The notes: generated by a model not told the origin, from the sequence alone. Positions 44,932-54,219 are shown, counted from the first letter of the stretch. The stretch: DNA of 64,000 nt from Candidatus Brocadia carolinensis (GCA_002009475.1 AYTS01000085.1:1-64000), one strand, 5' to 3'. Program-made: numbers and translations.

Positions 44932-45565
44932 AAAGGGGAGCGAAGATTTGCTTCCTATCCACCCAATGGTAACATTTTTTTTTATTCCTGCCGTAATCTT
45001 TTACGGTATACCGGCTGGTATCAATTGCTGTCGGTATGACGACGATGTTTTTATTATACGGTAATGCCTGTGCTTTCAGGTACTGATTCCCTGCAATAAT
45101 CCGGTCACTATACCGCACCATTCTTGCAAATGTCCTTTGCCGTTTAAAAGATCGGCCACCGCCATCTACGGGACTTTTAAACATAACCGCATCATCAAAG
45201 TCGTAGATGATCCTGATCTGCTTCCTTCTCAGATACCAGAGTTGCCAGCGCCACAGCCGTTTCTTTTGGATAAACACGATATGATAATCCTTGAGTTCTG
45301 AAAAGAGTTTCATCCACTTCCAGAAAGAATCCGGAAAGAGTGCAACCTTGGTATTGATATACGATTCTTTGAGATAAGGAACATATTGCAATACCCTGTA
45401 TCTGCTTGCAGGATGGTTCCATTCTTGTATGAGAAAATAAACCTTTTCCATTTCCATTGGTTGAAACAACGAATTGTATAAATCTGTCTTGTTCGAGAAT
45501 ACGCTTTCTACAGGCAATACGGTCTCTTGCCGGTCATAACCGTGCGGTGAAAGGCGGATCAGCAA
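44906..45565 (-). CDS. GT4 glycosyltransferase, N-terminal part (frameshifted)
   Basis: 219 codons. The recognisable protein starts near MEKVYFLIQEWNHPASRYRV (ATG 45451); the frame is open back to TTG 45565, which overlaps the methyltransferase stop. IIYDFDDAVMF (about residues 138-148) and DRIIAGNQYLK (about 174-184) are usual in the first Rossmann half of GT4 enzymes. After NKKK the frame is lost at the A9 run. Combined length would be about 375 residues. Confidence 0.82.
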   Translation of the reverse strand: MLIRLSPHGYDRQETVLPVESVFSNKTDLYNSLFQPMEMEKVYFLIQEWNHPASRYRVLQYVPYLKESYINTKVALFPDSFWKWMKLFSELKDYHIVFIQKKRLWRWQLWYLRRKQIRIIYDFDDAVMFKSPVDGGGRSFKRQRTFARMVRYSDRIIAGNQYLKAQALPYNKNIVVIPTAIDTSRYTVKDYGRNKKKCYHWVDRKQIFAPLFERVNAGL

Positions 45566-46269
45566 ACCCTGAATGCAATGGTCGACCCAAAAATTCCAAT
45601 GAGTTCAGAGAAATACGATTGTTTTACTGCCCACCAGACGGCCTGTGGCACTCCGTGGTTTGATGCAAAATCATGGAATACCATAATCCCACCAGGCTTG
45701 ACAAAAGGCAACCATGCAGCAATGTCGTTTTTTGTTGCTTCTTCTGAGTGGTCACCATCAATAAACACAAGGTCTACAGAATGAATCGGTTCACAAAATA
45801 TCTTCACTGCCTGAAGGGAATCATTGACAATGGCTGTAACGCGGTTTTCCAAATTAAAATGAACAATATTTTTATCAAAGATGGCTTTTGTCGTGTCGGT
45901 TTTCAAGTTGGACATTCTTTTCTGATACCTGCCTCTGGCCGAACATTCACTCGCATTTCCCCTGAAATTGTCGATTGCATACATCTTCGCCTTTGTGCCT
46001 TTTAGCCCTGATGCCAGGAGACAGGACGATGCACCTATCCAACTGCCAATCTCCACAACTTTTGCGTCTAATGGAAGATCGTGAGACAAGCGAAATAAAA
46101 AAGCACGTTCCGGCAATGAGGATAATTCTCTTCCCCGGAAATGCTCAGAAATTCGCAAGAAAATTTCCCACGGATATTGGGGAAAAGTCCTTTTGGTCTT
46201 GACAATAAATTTCTTAGCTGACTTTTCCCATTGGTATTTCTTGATTCCGAGCAATGTCTTTAAGCCCAT
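45559..46269 (-). CDS. class I SAM-dependent methyltransferase (MTase_24-like)
   Basis: 236 residues. VVEIGSWIGASSCLLASGL (about residues 69-87) is the SAM-binding glycine loop. SVDLVFIDGDHSEEATKNDI (about 167-186) and PGGIMVFHDF (about 195-204) complete the MTase_24/cephalosporin hydroxylase-like pattern. In glycan operons such enzymes methylate sugars. A 10-base gap or slight overlap separates it from the GT4 gene. Confidence 0.85.
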   Translation of the reverse strand: MGLKTLLGIKKYQWEKSAKKFIVKTKRTFPQYPWEIFLRISEHFRGRELSSLPERAFLFRLSHDLPLDAKVVEIGSWIGASSCLLASGLKGTKAKMYAIDNFRGNASECSARGRYQKRMSNLKTDTTKAIFDKNIVHFNLENRVTAIVNDSLQAVKIFCEPIHSVDLVFIDGDHSEEATKNDIAAWLPFVKPGGIMVFHDFASNHGVPQAVWWAVKQSYFSELIGIFGSTIAFRVC

Positions 46270-46362
46270 ACTGAAGGCCCTTTCTTAAAAACGAAAAGAT
46301 AGAAACAAGAAGATTTAAGAGCAATATACCACAAGTCGTTGTTCCTATGCTGTAAAAAAGTA

Positions 46363-46641
46363 TCACTTTGAAACGAGGGTGTTTGGGTTCCATACATGTT
46401 TTCGCTGTATGCTTAACCGGACAATTGCTCGCAATATCTGTTTGTCTGCCTCGGTAAAATTTTTACTCCCTGCATAAGTCTGGTAAAATCTTAATCTGTC
46501 GGTATACGTAATACAATGAGGCATCGATGCATTGAGTTGCGATAAATTTTTCACCTTTTCCCTGATGGTTATTTTTTTTTGAAAGGATACCCGATCCAGA
46601 TCCAAATAAAAAAAAATCCCAGGTATCCGGTAATTCCGCAA
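46363..46641 (-). CDS. InaA-like kinase, C-terminal end (frameshifted)
   Basis: 92 codons. The part after the join reads FFYLDLDRVSFQKKITIREK and LSQLNASMPHCITYTDRLRF, the usual end of LPS-kinase (InaA/WaaP-like) domains, with the Mg-binding Asp of LDLDRV. It links to the frame 46463-47962 at an A9 run (46608-46616). The first residues (MRNYRIPGI) are an out-of-frame artefact. Confidence 0.72.
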   Translation of the reverse strand: MRNYRIPGIFFYLDLDRVSFQKKITIREKVKNLSQLNASMPHCITYTDRLRFYQTYAGSKNFTEADKQILRAIVRLSIQRKHVWNPNTLVSK

Positions 46642-47962
46642 TCATGATATTATTAGCCTTTAAATCGCTATGATAGATACCTGAGTCGTGCAGATGCTTA
46701 AAGGACGCTGCTAAACGGGAGATAAATCTCTTTTTCTTTCCCGGCATAGTTTTATCATAAGGATCGTTAAAGTTTTCACTGACGTATTTATTGCACGGTA
46801 GGCAACGGGAAATATCTTCCATAATGATAAAACTTTTCTTACTCCTTGCGAATCGTTTTTCCTCAAATAATGCAATGGGTTTGGGAGTCAAAAAGTTTGC
46901 CGCCATTAAACCATGCGCGGCAAGCCAGGCCCTCCGTGCGGGAGAGCTCCGGATGGAATAAAAAAAATTTTTCAGGGCAGATGGATGCCGATATTCTTTG
47001 ATACACATACTCTTAACGCCTTCGTGAGATACGGGAATACGCGTAATGCCTGTTTTTGCAGAGGATTTTACCACCATGTCAGGCTGTTCTTTAAAGGAAA
47101 TCAAATGTCTGTCAATCATTGCAACCAGCGTACTGATGTCCCATTCATTCCGTTTATTTACCGTATAACCGCCATAGGTACTACCTGTGAAGACATTGTT
47201 TGTCTTTAGACATTTCCTTGTCCTGCTCTGCCAAAGTCTGTGTTTAATTTTATAAATTTTCTTTAAGACAGTCGTACGAAAAATATCCTTGTCTTTGTTT
47301 GGAAGCAGTTGGCCTGAATACTCATCTATCAACCCAGTTATTTCCTCATGGGTACAGGTATCTATGATAGAATACAACAATCTCGATAGCTCGTGAATCC
47401 TAAAGGACAAGGGAAGTTTCTTCTTGAACAATGCCCGTCCTACGTCCAACAAATAAAAGGATGCAGGATTGTCGATCGCCACAAGGATATTTTCAGCGTG
47501 GAGTTCTCCGTGGAAAATACCGAGATCATGCACCGTTCTCACGTAAGAAATAAGATTGTTCATGAACGTTGCCTTTTGTAGTGCAGACGTGGATGACTTT
47601 TGGATAATACTCAAGAATGCCTTTACCGTAGTGCTGTTGGGTATAGCCTTTGAAATGATATAACAATCCTTCAGGATTCCAAAACGCCTCTTTTCCCCTA
47701 CGGCAACCGGTTCTGCAGCAAGCAAATGGCTCTTCTGCAAACGATGGCTATGAGTCCATTCCCTGTATGCCTTCGACAATGAAAACAATGATTTAACGCC
47801 TTCCAGAAAACCCTTCGTCGTGTATTTCTTTATGTAAAAAGCTTCTCCATGATAGAGATATCGTAATACTTTTTTTATAATATCCGTTGCGTATGACCTC
47901 ACACGTGTTGTTTCTGTGTATGGCATCGGATACCTCGCTGAATATATCCGGCGATATACCAT
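46463..47962 (-). CDS. tandem InaA/WaaP-like lipopolysaccharide kinase (frame broken at both ends)
   Basis: 499 codons with two kinase-like domains. The first (to about residue 215) has HDLGIFHGELHAENILV (about 142-158), with Glu where the catalytic HGDLH Asp is expected, and FYLLDVGRA. The second (about 270-470) has HLHDSGIYHSDLKANNIMI with an intact HxDLK...N loop. At the 3' end the A9 run 46608-46616 throws the frame, and the true end is at 46363. At the 5' end the frame 47793-48008 (MAGDSYIRNDIRWLVNGISP, ending NGYYKK) joins at a T7 run (47870-47876), giving YYKKVLRYLYHGEAFYIKKY. The repaired gene 46363-48008 would have about 548 codons. Family members phosphorylate core sugars of LPS. 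Confidence 0.78.
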   Translation of the reverse strand: MVYRRIYSARYPMPYTETTRVRSYATDIIKKVLRYLYHGEAFYIKKYTTKGFLEGVKSLFSLSKAYREWTHSHRLQKSHLLAAEPVAVGEKRRFGILKDCYIISKAIPNSTTVKAFLSIIQKSSTSALQKATFMNNLISYVRTVHDLGIFHGELHAENILVAIDNPASFYLLDVGRALFKKKLPLSFRIHELSRLLYSIIDTCTHEEITGLIDEYSGQLLPNKDKDIFRTTVLKKIYKIKHRLWQSRTRKCLKTNNVFTGSTYGGYTVNKRNEWDISTLVAMIDRHLISFKEQPDMVVKSSAKTGITRIPVSHEGVKSMCIKEYRHPSALKNFFYSIRSSPARRAWLAAHGLMAANFLTPKPIALFEEKRFARSKKSFIIMEDISRCLPCNKYVSENFNDPYDKTMPGKKKRFISRLAASFKHLHDSGIYHSDLKANNIMIAELPDTWDFFLFGSGSGILSKKNNHQGKGEKFIATQCIDASLYYVYRQIKILPDLCRE

Positions 47963-48013
47963 TTACCAACCATCGAATGTCATTTCTGATGTAACTGTCG
48001 CCAGCCATGGAAA

Positions 48014-49168
48014 TCAGGAGTGGATATCTGTTACCTTTCGGTAAACCTGAAGTGTTTTTTCTATATTTGCCTGAAAGGAATACCTCTCTGCTTTTTGCCT
48101 TGCAATGGCACCCATCTGTTCTCTCGATTCTTTTCTTAAAAGTACTTGCAGATACTTTGCTATTTCCCTTGCATCAATGGGATGGTTAACGATGAAACCA
48201 TCCTCTCCGTGTGTAATAATCTCTGATACGCCACTTGCTTTACTGACAATGACCGGAAGTCCAGATGCCATTGCTTCAAGACAAGCTGTGCCAAAGGCAT
48301 CATACTCACTAGGGAAAAGAAAAATATCACCCCCTGCATATATTTCATGAATGTCCTTGCACACACCGGCGAAGACCAGTTTGTCAAACACACCTTTTTC
48401 CCTGGCAAATCTCTGGTATTCTCCGATGTTTCCTTTTCCCACAACGAGCAATTTCATGCTTTGAGACGTATGCATCAGGGATAAGGCATTTATAGCGTGT
48501 CTTAGTCCCTTTCTCTTAAATCCGGAACCGACAAACAACACAAGCACATCGTCCGGTGCAATTGCATATTTAGCCCTCACCGCATCCCTGTATGCTATCC
48601 TGTTTTGTGGAGTAAACAAATTGTTATCTACTCCATTGTAAATAACATCAATATCGCCAGGAGACAATTGATAATGTTGTATCAGTTCTCTCTTGCATTG
48701 CTCTGAGATGCAGGTGATTTGTTTATAACATTTCTTCTTGAAAATAATTTTCTCTAAAAGCAACAGGGAAAAATGTCTTGGATTCAGGCACATAAGGATC
48801 TTCCCATGCCTTGATTGCATCATGGGGTAAGTGTGCATCATATAGTCCCAGTGGCATCCTCCCCCGACACGATAAATATCCTGAGACAATGTCCGGGTAA
48901 ATCCATGAATGAGATCGAATGCTATACCAGATTTTTTAATAATCTTAGGGGCATTTACGGCAAATGTCCAGTATTTTAATGGGGACCAGAAAGGAATGAC
49001 CGGAACACGATGAAATGTTAATCTTTTGTCCTGGTCCTTACAGAATCGATGCGCAAAAATATATACTTCATGACCACGATCAAGGAGTTGTTTGGATGCA
49101 TTACATACATAACTCTCCACCCCTCCCTTTTCCCTGATAAATTGATAGATCACCAATGCAATCTTCAT
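48014..49168 (-). CDS. GT4 glycosyltransferase (WaaG-like)
   Basis: 384 residues. MKIALVIYQFIREKGGVESY (N-terminal GG loop at residues 15-16), IHGFTRTLSQDIYRVGGGCH, LVLFVGSGFKRKGLRHAINA (about residues 209-228) and PSEYDAFGTACLEAMASGLP (E-x7-E donor motif, about 289-308) mark a GT4 transferase. WaaG adds the first glucose to the LPS core. It is the first gene of the - strand operon and lies 5 bp from the kinase start. Confidence 0.92.
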   Translation of the reverse strand: MKIALVIYQFIREKGGVESYVCNASKQLLDRGHEVYIFAHRFCKDQDKRLTFHRVPVIPFWSPLKYWTFAVNAPKIIKKSGIAFDLIHGFTRTLSQDIYRVGGGCHWDYMMHTYPMMQSRHGKILMCLNPRHFSLLLLEKIIFKKKCYKQITCISEQCKRELIQHYQLSPGDIDVIYNGVDNNLFTPQNRIAYRDAVRAKYAIAPDDVLVLFVGSGFKRKGLRHAINALSLMHTSQSMKLLVVGKGNIGEYQRFAREKGVFDKLVFAGVCKDIHEIYAGGDIFLFPSEYDAFGTACLEAMASGLPVIVSKASGVSEIITHGEDGFIVNHPIDAREIAKYLQVLLRKESREQMGAIARQKAERYSFQANIEKTLQVYRKVTDIHS

Positions 49169-50037
49169 TCAACTTTTCGAATATAATTTTTACGAAATTT
49201 TACTATAATACCATAAAACAAACCACTTCAAATAATTCTTTTAAAATATTCGTGACGTCGAGAATAGATATGTGTCGGAAAGCAGTTTGTCAGAAAAGGC
49301 ACCAACGTTTTGAACGTTATCGTTAATGTTATGGCTTGCTTACCTGGATGAAAAAAGAGGAAGGGTGATGCGTAATGGGGAAGTTACAAACGCAACCTGA
49401 TAGACCAGCGTTCATTTGTCGGGCATATTTTTTATACCGTTCAAGATGAGTGTTCCGGGGGGAGGTATAAAAATAGTAAATAAGAAATTTGCTTTTTGCA
49501 GAAAAATCAATTACAATGTAGGTTAAATATTTTAAGGCGCATCTAAAAATACTTAGGGTTGTTTACTGACCCTTTACAAACCTAAGCAACATGAGGATGC
49601 GCCTTTTTTGTTTCTACGCTGCCGTCAATTTGTTGAAAAGAAATTTCCTATATTTTCCTTGCGTTGCTCCTGATGAAAAGAAGGGTTGTTCCTTCGATCC
49701 CATACTTCTTAATTAACCGTTGAAATATTTCCTACCTGTTTTGGATCAAATAACTCGTTGTTCATTATAATATGCCGTTAAGCGTACAACATGCATAATT
49801 ATTACCCTATATTTTCGGCTATTATGAAAAAAAACTAAAGTGATGAGAAAAAAAGGGCTGAAACTTGCCCACACCTTCAGCCATCGGAAGGAATGTGCTG
49901 GCAGGTTGTCGAATAAAAACTTTTGCTCTGAAACGCTTTAGTTCTTTGTTGTGCTCTGGTTTGTTATCATGATAAAGTATAGGGTAAAAACTACCACTTT
50001 TAAACCATCTAATCTGGATACCCAGAGTGAGTTTGCT
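49169..50037. other. long intergenic region with one structured element
   Basis: About 870 bp between the divergent glycan operon and the nitroreductase. It contains the hairpin at 49534-49610 and a doubtful micro-ORF at 49648-49765 on the - strand. The rest shows no gene or repeat I can support. Confidence 0.45.
49534..49610 (+). ncRNA. structured element with U-tract (terminator-like or small RNA end)
   Basis: Outer stem AAGGCGCATC (49534-49543) with GATGCGCCTT (49596-49605), followed by a run of T. Inside lies a second stem, CTTAGG with CCTAAG, around GGGTTGTTTACTGACCC. On the + strand this is a 10-bp stem plus U-tract, as in an intrinsic terminator, but no gene ends just upstream. It may be the 3' end of a small RNA. 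Confidence 0.4.
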
Positions 50038-50556
50038 ATGATAGAGTTGTTAAGAAAAAGACGAAGTATCAGGGTTTATGAAGATAGGAAAATAGAACCG
50101 GAAAAAATTGAAATTTTAAAAGAGGCTTTATTGCGGTCGCCGTCATCAAGGGGTATTAACCCATGGGAGTTTATTTTCGTTGACAACAAAGAATTGCTAA
50201 AAAAGTTGTCGAAGGCAAAGGAACATGGATCAGAATTCCTGGAAGATGCCGCATTGGGTATTATCGTTTGTGGCAATGAAAAGCGGTCGGATGTATGGGT
50301 TGAGGACTGTTCTATTGCTTCTATCCTGGTACAAATGGTTGTCCAGTCGATGCACATGGGGAGTTGTTGGATACAGATACGAAATAGAATGCATACGAAA
50401 GAGATAACCTCAGAAGCATTTATTCAAGAACTTTTCAATATTCCCAGGCATATAAAAGTAGAATCTGTTATTAGCATTGGATATCCTGCAGAGATAAAGC
50501 CTGGTGTGCTAAAAGAAAAATTGCCATTGAAGAAAATTAAAATGAATCGATTCTAA
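50038..50556 (+). CDS. nitroreductase family protein
   Basis: About 172 residues from ATG 50038. MIELLRKRRSIRVYEDRKIE (residues 1-20) with the FMN-phosphate-binding RRSIR, SPSSRGINPWEFIFV (about 37-51), then DAALGIIVCG and VESVISIGYPAEIKPG near the end are family hallmarks. It is an FMN-dependent NAD(P)H oxidoreductase; the substrate cannot be told. The frame is open 29 codons further upstream (ATG 49969 possible), but conservation begins at MIELL. Confidence 0.87.
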   Translation: MIELLRKRRSIRVYEDRKIEPEKIEILKEALLRSPSSRGINPWEFIFVDNKELLKKLSKAKEHGSEFLEDAALGIIVCGNEKRSDVWVEDCSIASILVQMVVQSMHMGSCWIQIRNRMHTKEITSEAFIQELFNIPRHIKVESVISIGYPAEIKPGVLKEKLPLKKIKMNRF

Positions 50557-50587
50557 TCACACAGCACCGAATTACCCCTCTCAATGT

Positions 50588-51172
50588 ATGGACAAGAAAC
50601 AGGATAAAAATAAAAAACCAAAGGCATGGCAACGGTATCGTATTGAGAAAGGACCCCATCTTGAGATTCTTCAAGCACGCTTCGATTGGTTAAAACACCC
50701 CGGAACTCAAAAAGAGATGAAGCGACTGGTGCTTGAAGCAAATGACTGGGTTAATATTGTTGCTACTACGCCGGACAATGAAATCGTGGTTGTACGGCAA
50801 TACCGCTTTGGCACCGGGAAAATAACCACCGAAATACCCGGAGGCATGGTTGACCACGGTGAGGATTCCAGGGCAGCGGCAATTCGGGAATTGAAGGAAG
50901 AAACCGGTTATACCAGCGCCAATTGGAGTTATCTTGGTTCTGTCGAACCAAATCCGGCAATCTTGAATAACGTGTGCCATTCCTGGCATGCAAAAGATGC
51001 CTTCCAAACAGGAGAAATGAACCCCGACGAGGGTGAGGATATTGTTGTTGCCACGCTAACGCTCGATGAAGTTCGATACGAAATTCAGGCTGGCAGTTTT
51101 CGTCATTCACTGGCGCTCCTGGCGCTTACGAAAGTTTTTGACGTATGGAATGGCATTCCTTCAGAGACTTGA
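50588..51172 (+). CDS. Nudix hydrolase (ADP-ribose pyrophosphatase-like)
   Basis: 194 residues. A complete Nudix box is seen from GGMVDHGEDSRAAAIRELKE through ETGYTS (about residues 85-110), preceded by the EIVVVRQYRFGTGKITTEIP strand typical of ADP-ribose pyrophosphatases. It hydrolyses nucleoside-diphosphate-linked compounds in the cytosol. It starts 32 bp after the nitroreductase and overlaps the start region of the RlpA-like remnant. Confidence 0.92.
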   Translation: MDKKQDKNKKPKAWQRYRIEKGPHLEILQARFDWLKHPGTQKEMKRLVLEANDWVNIVATTPDNEIVVVRQYRFGTGKITTEIPGGMVDHGEDSRAAAIRELKEETGYTSANWSYLGSVEPNPAILNNVCHSWHAKDAFQTGEMNPDEGEDIVVATLTLDEVRYEIQAGSFRHSLALLALTKVFDVWNGIPSET

Positions 51173-51701
51173 TGGGGAATTACCGTTTGAAGGTTTTTTT
51201 CTGCGACTCATGCTGGTACCAATCTTCTTTTTCTGCACCGAGACTTTTGCTTCCTGGTTATACGCGCAGGATTTTATCGTTATTACCGACTTTAGCCAGG
51301 ATGAACTGAGTTGGGGTGAGCCTGTTGGATGGAAGACCCACAAAGGCATTTGCAGAGAGATCAGGCATAGCTCACGGCACGGTAAGGTTGAAGCATGGTA
51401 CTCAGATATCCTCCTGAGAAAAAACTAATAAAGAAAGGAGTGCTCATACCACCACACTTTATAATGCAGAAATAAACTGACCGTGGTCCATCCATTGTTG
51501 CCATTTGGAACAAAGATATTTATTACCAACCTGGGGAATAAAAAAAAGGTTGAAGTAATTGTTATAGACCGCTTTCACGGTACCACAGACCGGATTGTAA
51601 ATGTATCGTACCGGGCCGGCCTGGAGTTGGATTTGATAGAAAGCGGAATTGCAGAAGTAGGCATAACCATCGTTGAAAAGTCTGGTCAGAATGTCAATTA
51701 A
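51150..51701 (+). pseudogene. RlpA-like double-psi beta-barrel protein, broken by two frameshifts
   Basis: ATG 51150 or, more likely, ATG 51210 (MLVPIFFFCTETFASWLYAQ, signal-peptide-like) opens the first part, ending KVEAWYSDILLRKN. RlpA proteins have (A/S)WYSD...GKKT. Adding one A to the A7 run 51419-51425 gives LLRKKTNKERSAHTTTLYNA, and a second single-base shift near 51476 leads into LTVVHPLLPFGTKIF, then VIDRF and SYRAGLELDLIESG (51483-51701). The repaired protein of about 170 residues would be a small exported RlpA-type protein related to septal lytic transglycosylases. Confidence 0.7.
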
Positions 51702-51749
51702 AAAGAGGTTTGTTCTCTATCTCCCTGGTTAACGGAATCAGAAATAAAC

Positions 51750-52676
51750 ATGAATCACAATCAATCTATGCATCACCTCCTTACGGCAATTCTTGCTACT
51801 AAGCGTGCTGGAAAAGCCATCCTTGAGGTCTATAACTCAGACTTTGCCGTTGAGCACAAAGATGATAATTCTCCCCTCACCTTAGCAGATAAACGTTCCC
51901 ACGAAATTATCCTGAATGAACTACAACAACCACGGGCTACAAATGACAAAGAAAACACCCTGAATAACCCGCTACTACCCGTACTCAGCGAAGAAGGAAA
52001 GGATATTTCTTATGACGAACGAAAAAGGTGGGAGTATTTCTGGCTTGTGGACCCCCTTGACGGGACAAAAGAGTTTATCAAAAAGAATGGCGAGTTCACG
52101 GTAAACATTGCGCTCATCCACAAAGACCAGCCCGTCCTCGGTTGTATCTATATACCGGTACAAGACAGCTTCTACTTTGCTGTCGTAAACCTGGGCGCTT
52201 ATCTGCTCGTAAATAGTAAGATCGTAACTGGTGACCTCACGATACAGAAACTCCTTGATGCATCACAGAAACTACCGTCAAACGTCAGTACCAGAAAATC
52301 TGGTTTGCATAACAATCAGAATATCACAAATAAACAACACTTACTTACCGTTGTTGGCAGTCGCTCGCATGCAACAAAGGAACTGACAGAGTTTGTAGAT
52401 AAAATAAAAGAAAAGTGCGGAGAGGTTGAATTCATTTCTGCGGGAAGTTCCTTGAAATTTTGCCTCGTGGCAGAAGGCAAGGCAGACCTCTACCCGAGAT
52501 TTGGACCAACCATGGAGTGGGACACTGCGGCAGGGCAGGCAATCGTTGAACAGTCGGGAGGGCGGGTTGTAGACATTTCTGCCAAAGGACCATTGAAGTA
52601 TAACAAAAACAATCTGATGAATCCCTTTTTCCTCGTCAGCGGACAAGGATACCCGCCTTTTCTGAATGAGTCTTAA
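51750..52676 (+). CDS. cysQ: 3'(2'),5'-bisphosphate nucleotidase CysQ
   Basis: 308 residues. Inositol monophosphatase-fold signatures are present: SPLTLADKRSHEIIL (about residues 40-54), VLSEEGKDISYD, WLVDPLDGTKEFIKKNGEFT (about 100-119) and PTMEWDTAAGQAIVEQSGGR (about 253-272). It removes the 3' phosphate from PAP/PAPS in sulfate assimilation. It is somewhat longer than E. coli CysQ because of insertions near residues 70-80 and 165-190. Confidence 0.93.
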   Translation: MNHNQSMHHLLTAILATKRAGKAILEVYNSDFAVEHKDDNSPLTLADKRSHEIILNELQQPRATNDKENTLNNPLLPVLSEEGKDISYDERKRWEYFWLVDPLDGTKEFIKKNGEFTVNIALIHKDQPVLGCIYIPVQDSFYFAVVNLGAYLLVNSKIVTGDLTIQKLLDASQKLPSNVSTRKSGLHNNQNITNKQHLLTVVGSRSHATKELTEFVDKIKEKCGEVEFISAGSSLKFCLVAEGKADLYPRFGPTMEWDTAAGQAIVEQSGGRVVDISAKGPLKYNKNNLMNPFFLVSGQGYPPFLNES

Positions 52677-52916
52677 GCATAATAACCAAGAAGGGTATAA
52701 GCTGTTATTTCATAAATAGAGTTCTATGCTGTTGTTCCCGACCACTCTGTCGCAAGAGAAACATCCGGGGGGGGGAATTCAAGGCGAAATACTGCTAAGC
52801 GCAGCAAGGAAATATTTGGAAGATTCGAGTAATATTTGTATAATATCGCTTTTCATTTTTATCTGTACCACATAAGTAATGAATAGCCTTTAAACTAAGA
52901 ACAAAGGAGAGATGCC

Positions 52917-53162
52917 ATGCACTATGAACACCATGACCTGGTTCATGAATTCCCTGAATATCGTGAAAAGATTCATACTCTTAAGATGACCAATAATCAC
53001 TTTAAAAGGCTTTTTGACAACTACCATAAACTTGATAGGGAGATTTACCGGGTCGAAAATGATATTGAACCCAACTCAGACACAACGCTGGAAGACCTTA
53101 AGAAACGCCGGCTTGCGTTAAAGGACGAGCTTTACCAGATACTAAGGCAGAACACGCACTAA
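52917..53162 (+). CDS. YdcH/DUF465 family small protein
   Basis: 81 residues forming a helical hairpin: HHDLVHEFPEYREKIHTLKM, NHFKRLFDNYHKLDREIYRV and LEDLKKRRLALKDELYQIL. This is the whole DUF465 pattern. Function unknown in the family. GGAGAG lies just upstream of ATG 52917. Confidence 0.88.
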   Translation: MHYEHHDLVHEFPEYREKIHTLKMTNNHFKRLFDNYHKLDREIYRVENDIEPNSDTTLEDLKKRRLALKDELYQILRQNTH

Positions 53163-53315
53163 AAAGACTATAAGTGGGTTTGCGTTGCACAAACCAGGTT
53201 TTCAGTGAAAGTAGCCTATAAGCATGCGTTTTTCAGTGTGATAAAGTCTACACCCATACGGTACGAATAACGCATACCGCTGCCTATGAAATGAGAAATA
53301 TATGGAGGACGAACC

Positions 53316-54113
53316 ATGTTAAAGAAACGAATTTTTTGTTTATGTGTTGCTGTGGTATGCATCGTTTTTATAATCGGAATGGGAGCAAAGGCAGAAGAAT
53401 CACCATTAACGGCAACTCGTGACATGAGGGTGCCATTAATCGGGGAAGATGCACCTGCTTTCACGGCTGAAACCACGGAAGGCATTATCACGTTCCCCAA
53501 CGATTACAAGGGGAAATGGGTGATTTTCTTCAGCCATCCTGCGGATTTTACACCAGTGTGCACAACAGAATTCATGACCTTTGCGACCATGATGCCGGAA
53601 TTTGAAGCACTTAACTGTAAGCTTTTAGGACTGTCCATCGACAGCATCTACAGTCACATTGCCTGGCTAAGAACAATCAGGGAAAAGCTTGAGTTTAAAG
53701 GAATGAAGAATGTTGACATAACTTTTCCCGTCATTGCTGACCTAAAAATGGAGGTGGCAAAAAAATATGGCATGCTTCAACCATCGGCCAGCGACACAAA
53801 GGCGGTTCGGGCGGTGTTCTTTATCGACCCACATAGCAAGATCAGGGCGCTGATTTACTATCCGCTTTCAAACGGGCGTAACTTCCACGAAATCAAAAGG
53901 CTCTTGATCGCTCTGCAGACTGCTGACGCAAACAAGGTTGCTACGCCTGCCGACTGGCAGCCGGGCGATGATGTGATTGTGCCGCCACCAGGTTCCTGCG
54001 GTGTTGCCAAAGAGCGCATGAAGCAAGAAGACAAGGATGTAAAATGTTTCGACTGGTTCTTCTGTTTCAAAAAATTGACCAAAGAAATGGCACCTCCAGC
54101 ACCGAAGAAATAA
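53316..54113 (+). CDS. exported peroxiredoxin (Prx6/AhpC-type)
   Basis: 265 residues. A signal peptide (IFCLCVAVVCIVFIIGMGAK, about residues 5-24) precedes a peroxiredoxin domain. The peroxidatic Cys is in FFSHPADFTPVCTTEFMTFA (about 69-88), followed by DSIYSHIAWLRTI and PLSNGRNFHEIKRLLIALQT. The C-terminal region has two further Cys (CGVAKERM and KCFDWFFCFK). It would reduce hydroperoxides outside the cytoplasm or in an internal compartment, unusual because most are cytosolic. A GGAGG site lies 8 bases before ATG. Confidence 0.92.
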   Translation: MLKKRIFCLCVAVVCIVFIIGMGAKAEESPLTATRDMRVPLIGEDAPAFTAETTEGIITFPNDYKGKWVIFFSHPADFTPVCTTEFMTFATMMPEFEALNCKLLGLSIDSIYSHIAWLRTIREKLEFKGMKNVDITFPVIADLKMEVAKKYGMLQPSASDTKAVRAVFFIDPHSKIRALIYYPLSNGRNFHEIKRLLIALQTADANKVATPADWQPGDDVIVPPPGSCGVAKERMKQEDKDVKCFDWFFCFKKLTKEMAPPAPKK

Positions 54114-54162
54114 AGGTGTCTGGTTATCCGCTTGATTACTACAATCGCAACATAAGGTAATT

Positions 54163-54192
54163 CCTGAATCTTGCACTTGTGCAAGATTCAGG
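54163..54192. repeat. perfect 14-bp inverted repeat
   Basis: CCTGAATCTTGCAC (54163-54176), loop TT, GTGCAAGATTCAGG (54179-54192). It lies about 50 bp after the peroxiredoxin stop. It could terminate that transcript or be a binding site or insertion-element end; a U-tract is lacking. Confidence 0.5.
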
Positions 54193-54219
54193 GTAGGGAA
54201 ACCATAAGGATTACCTCAT

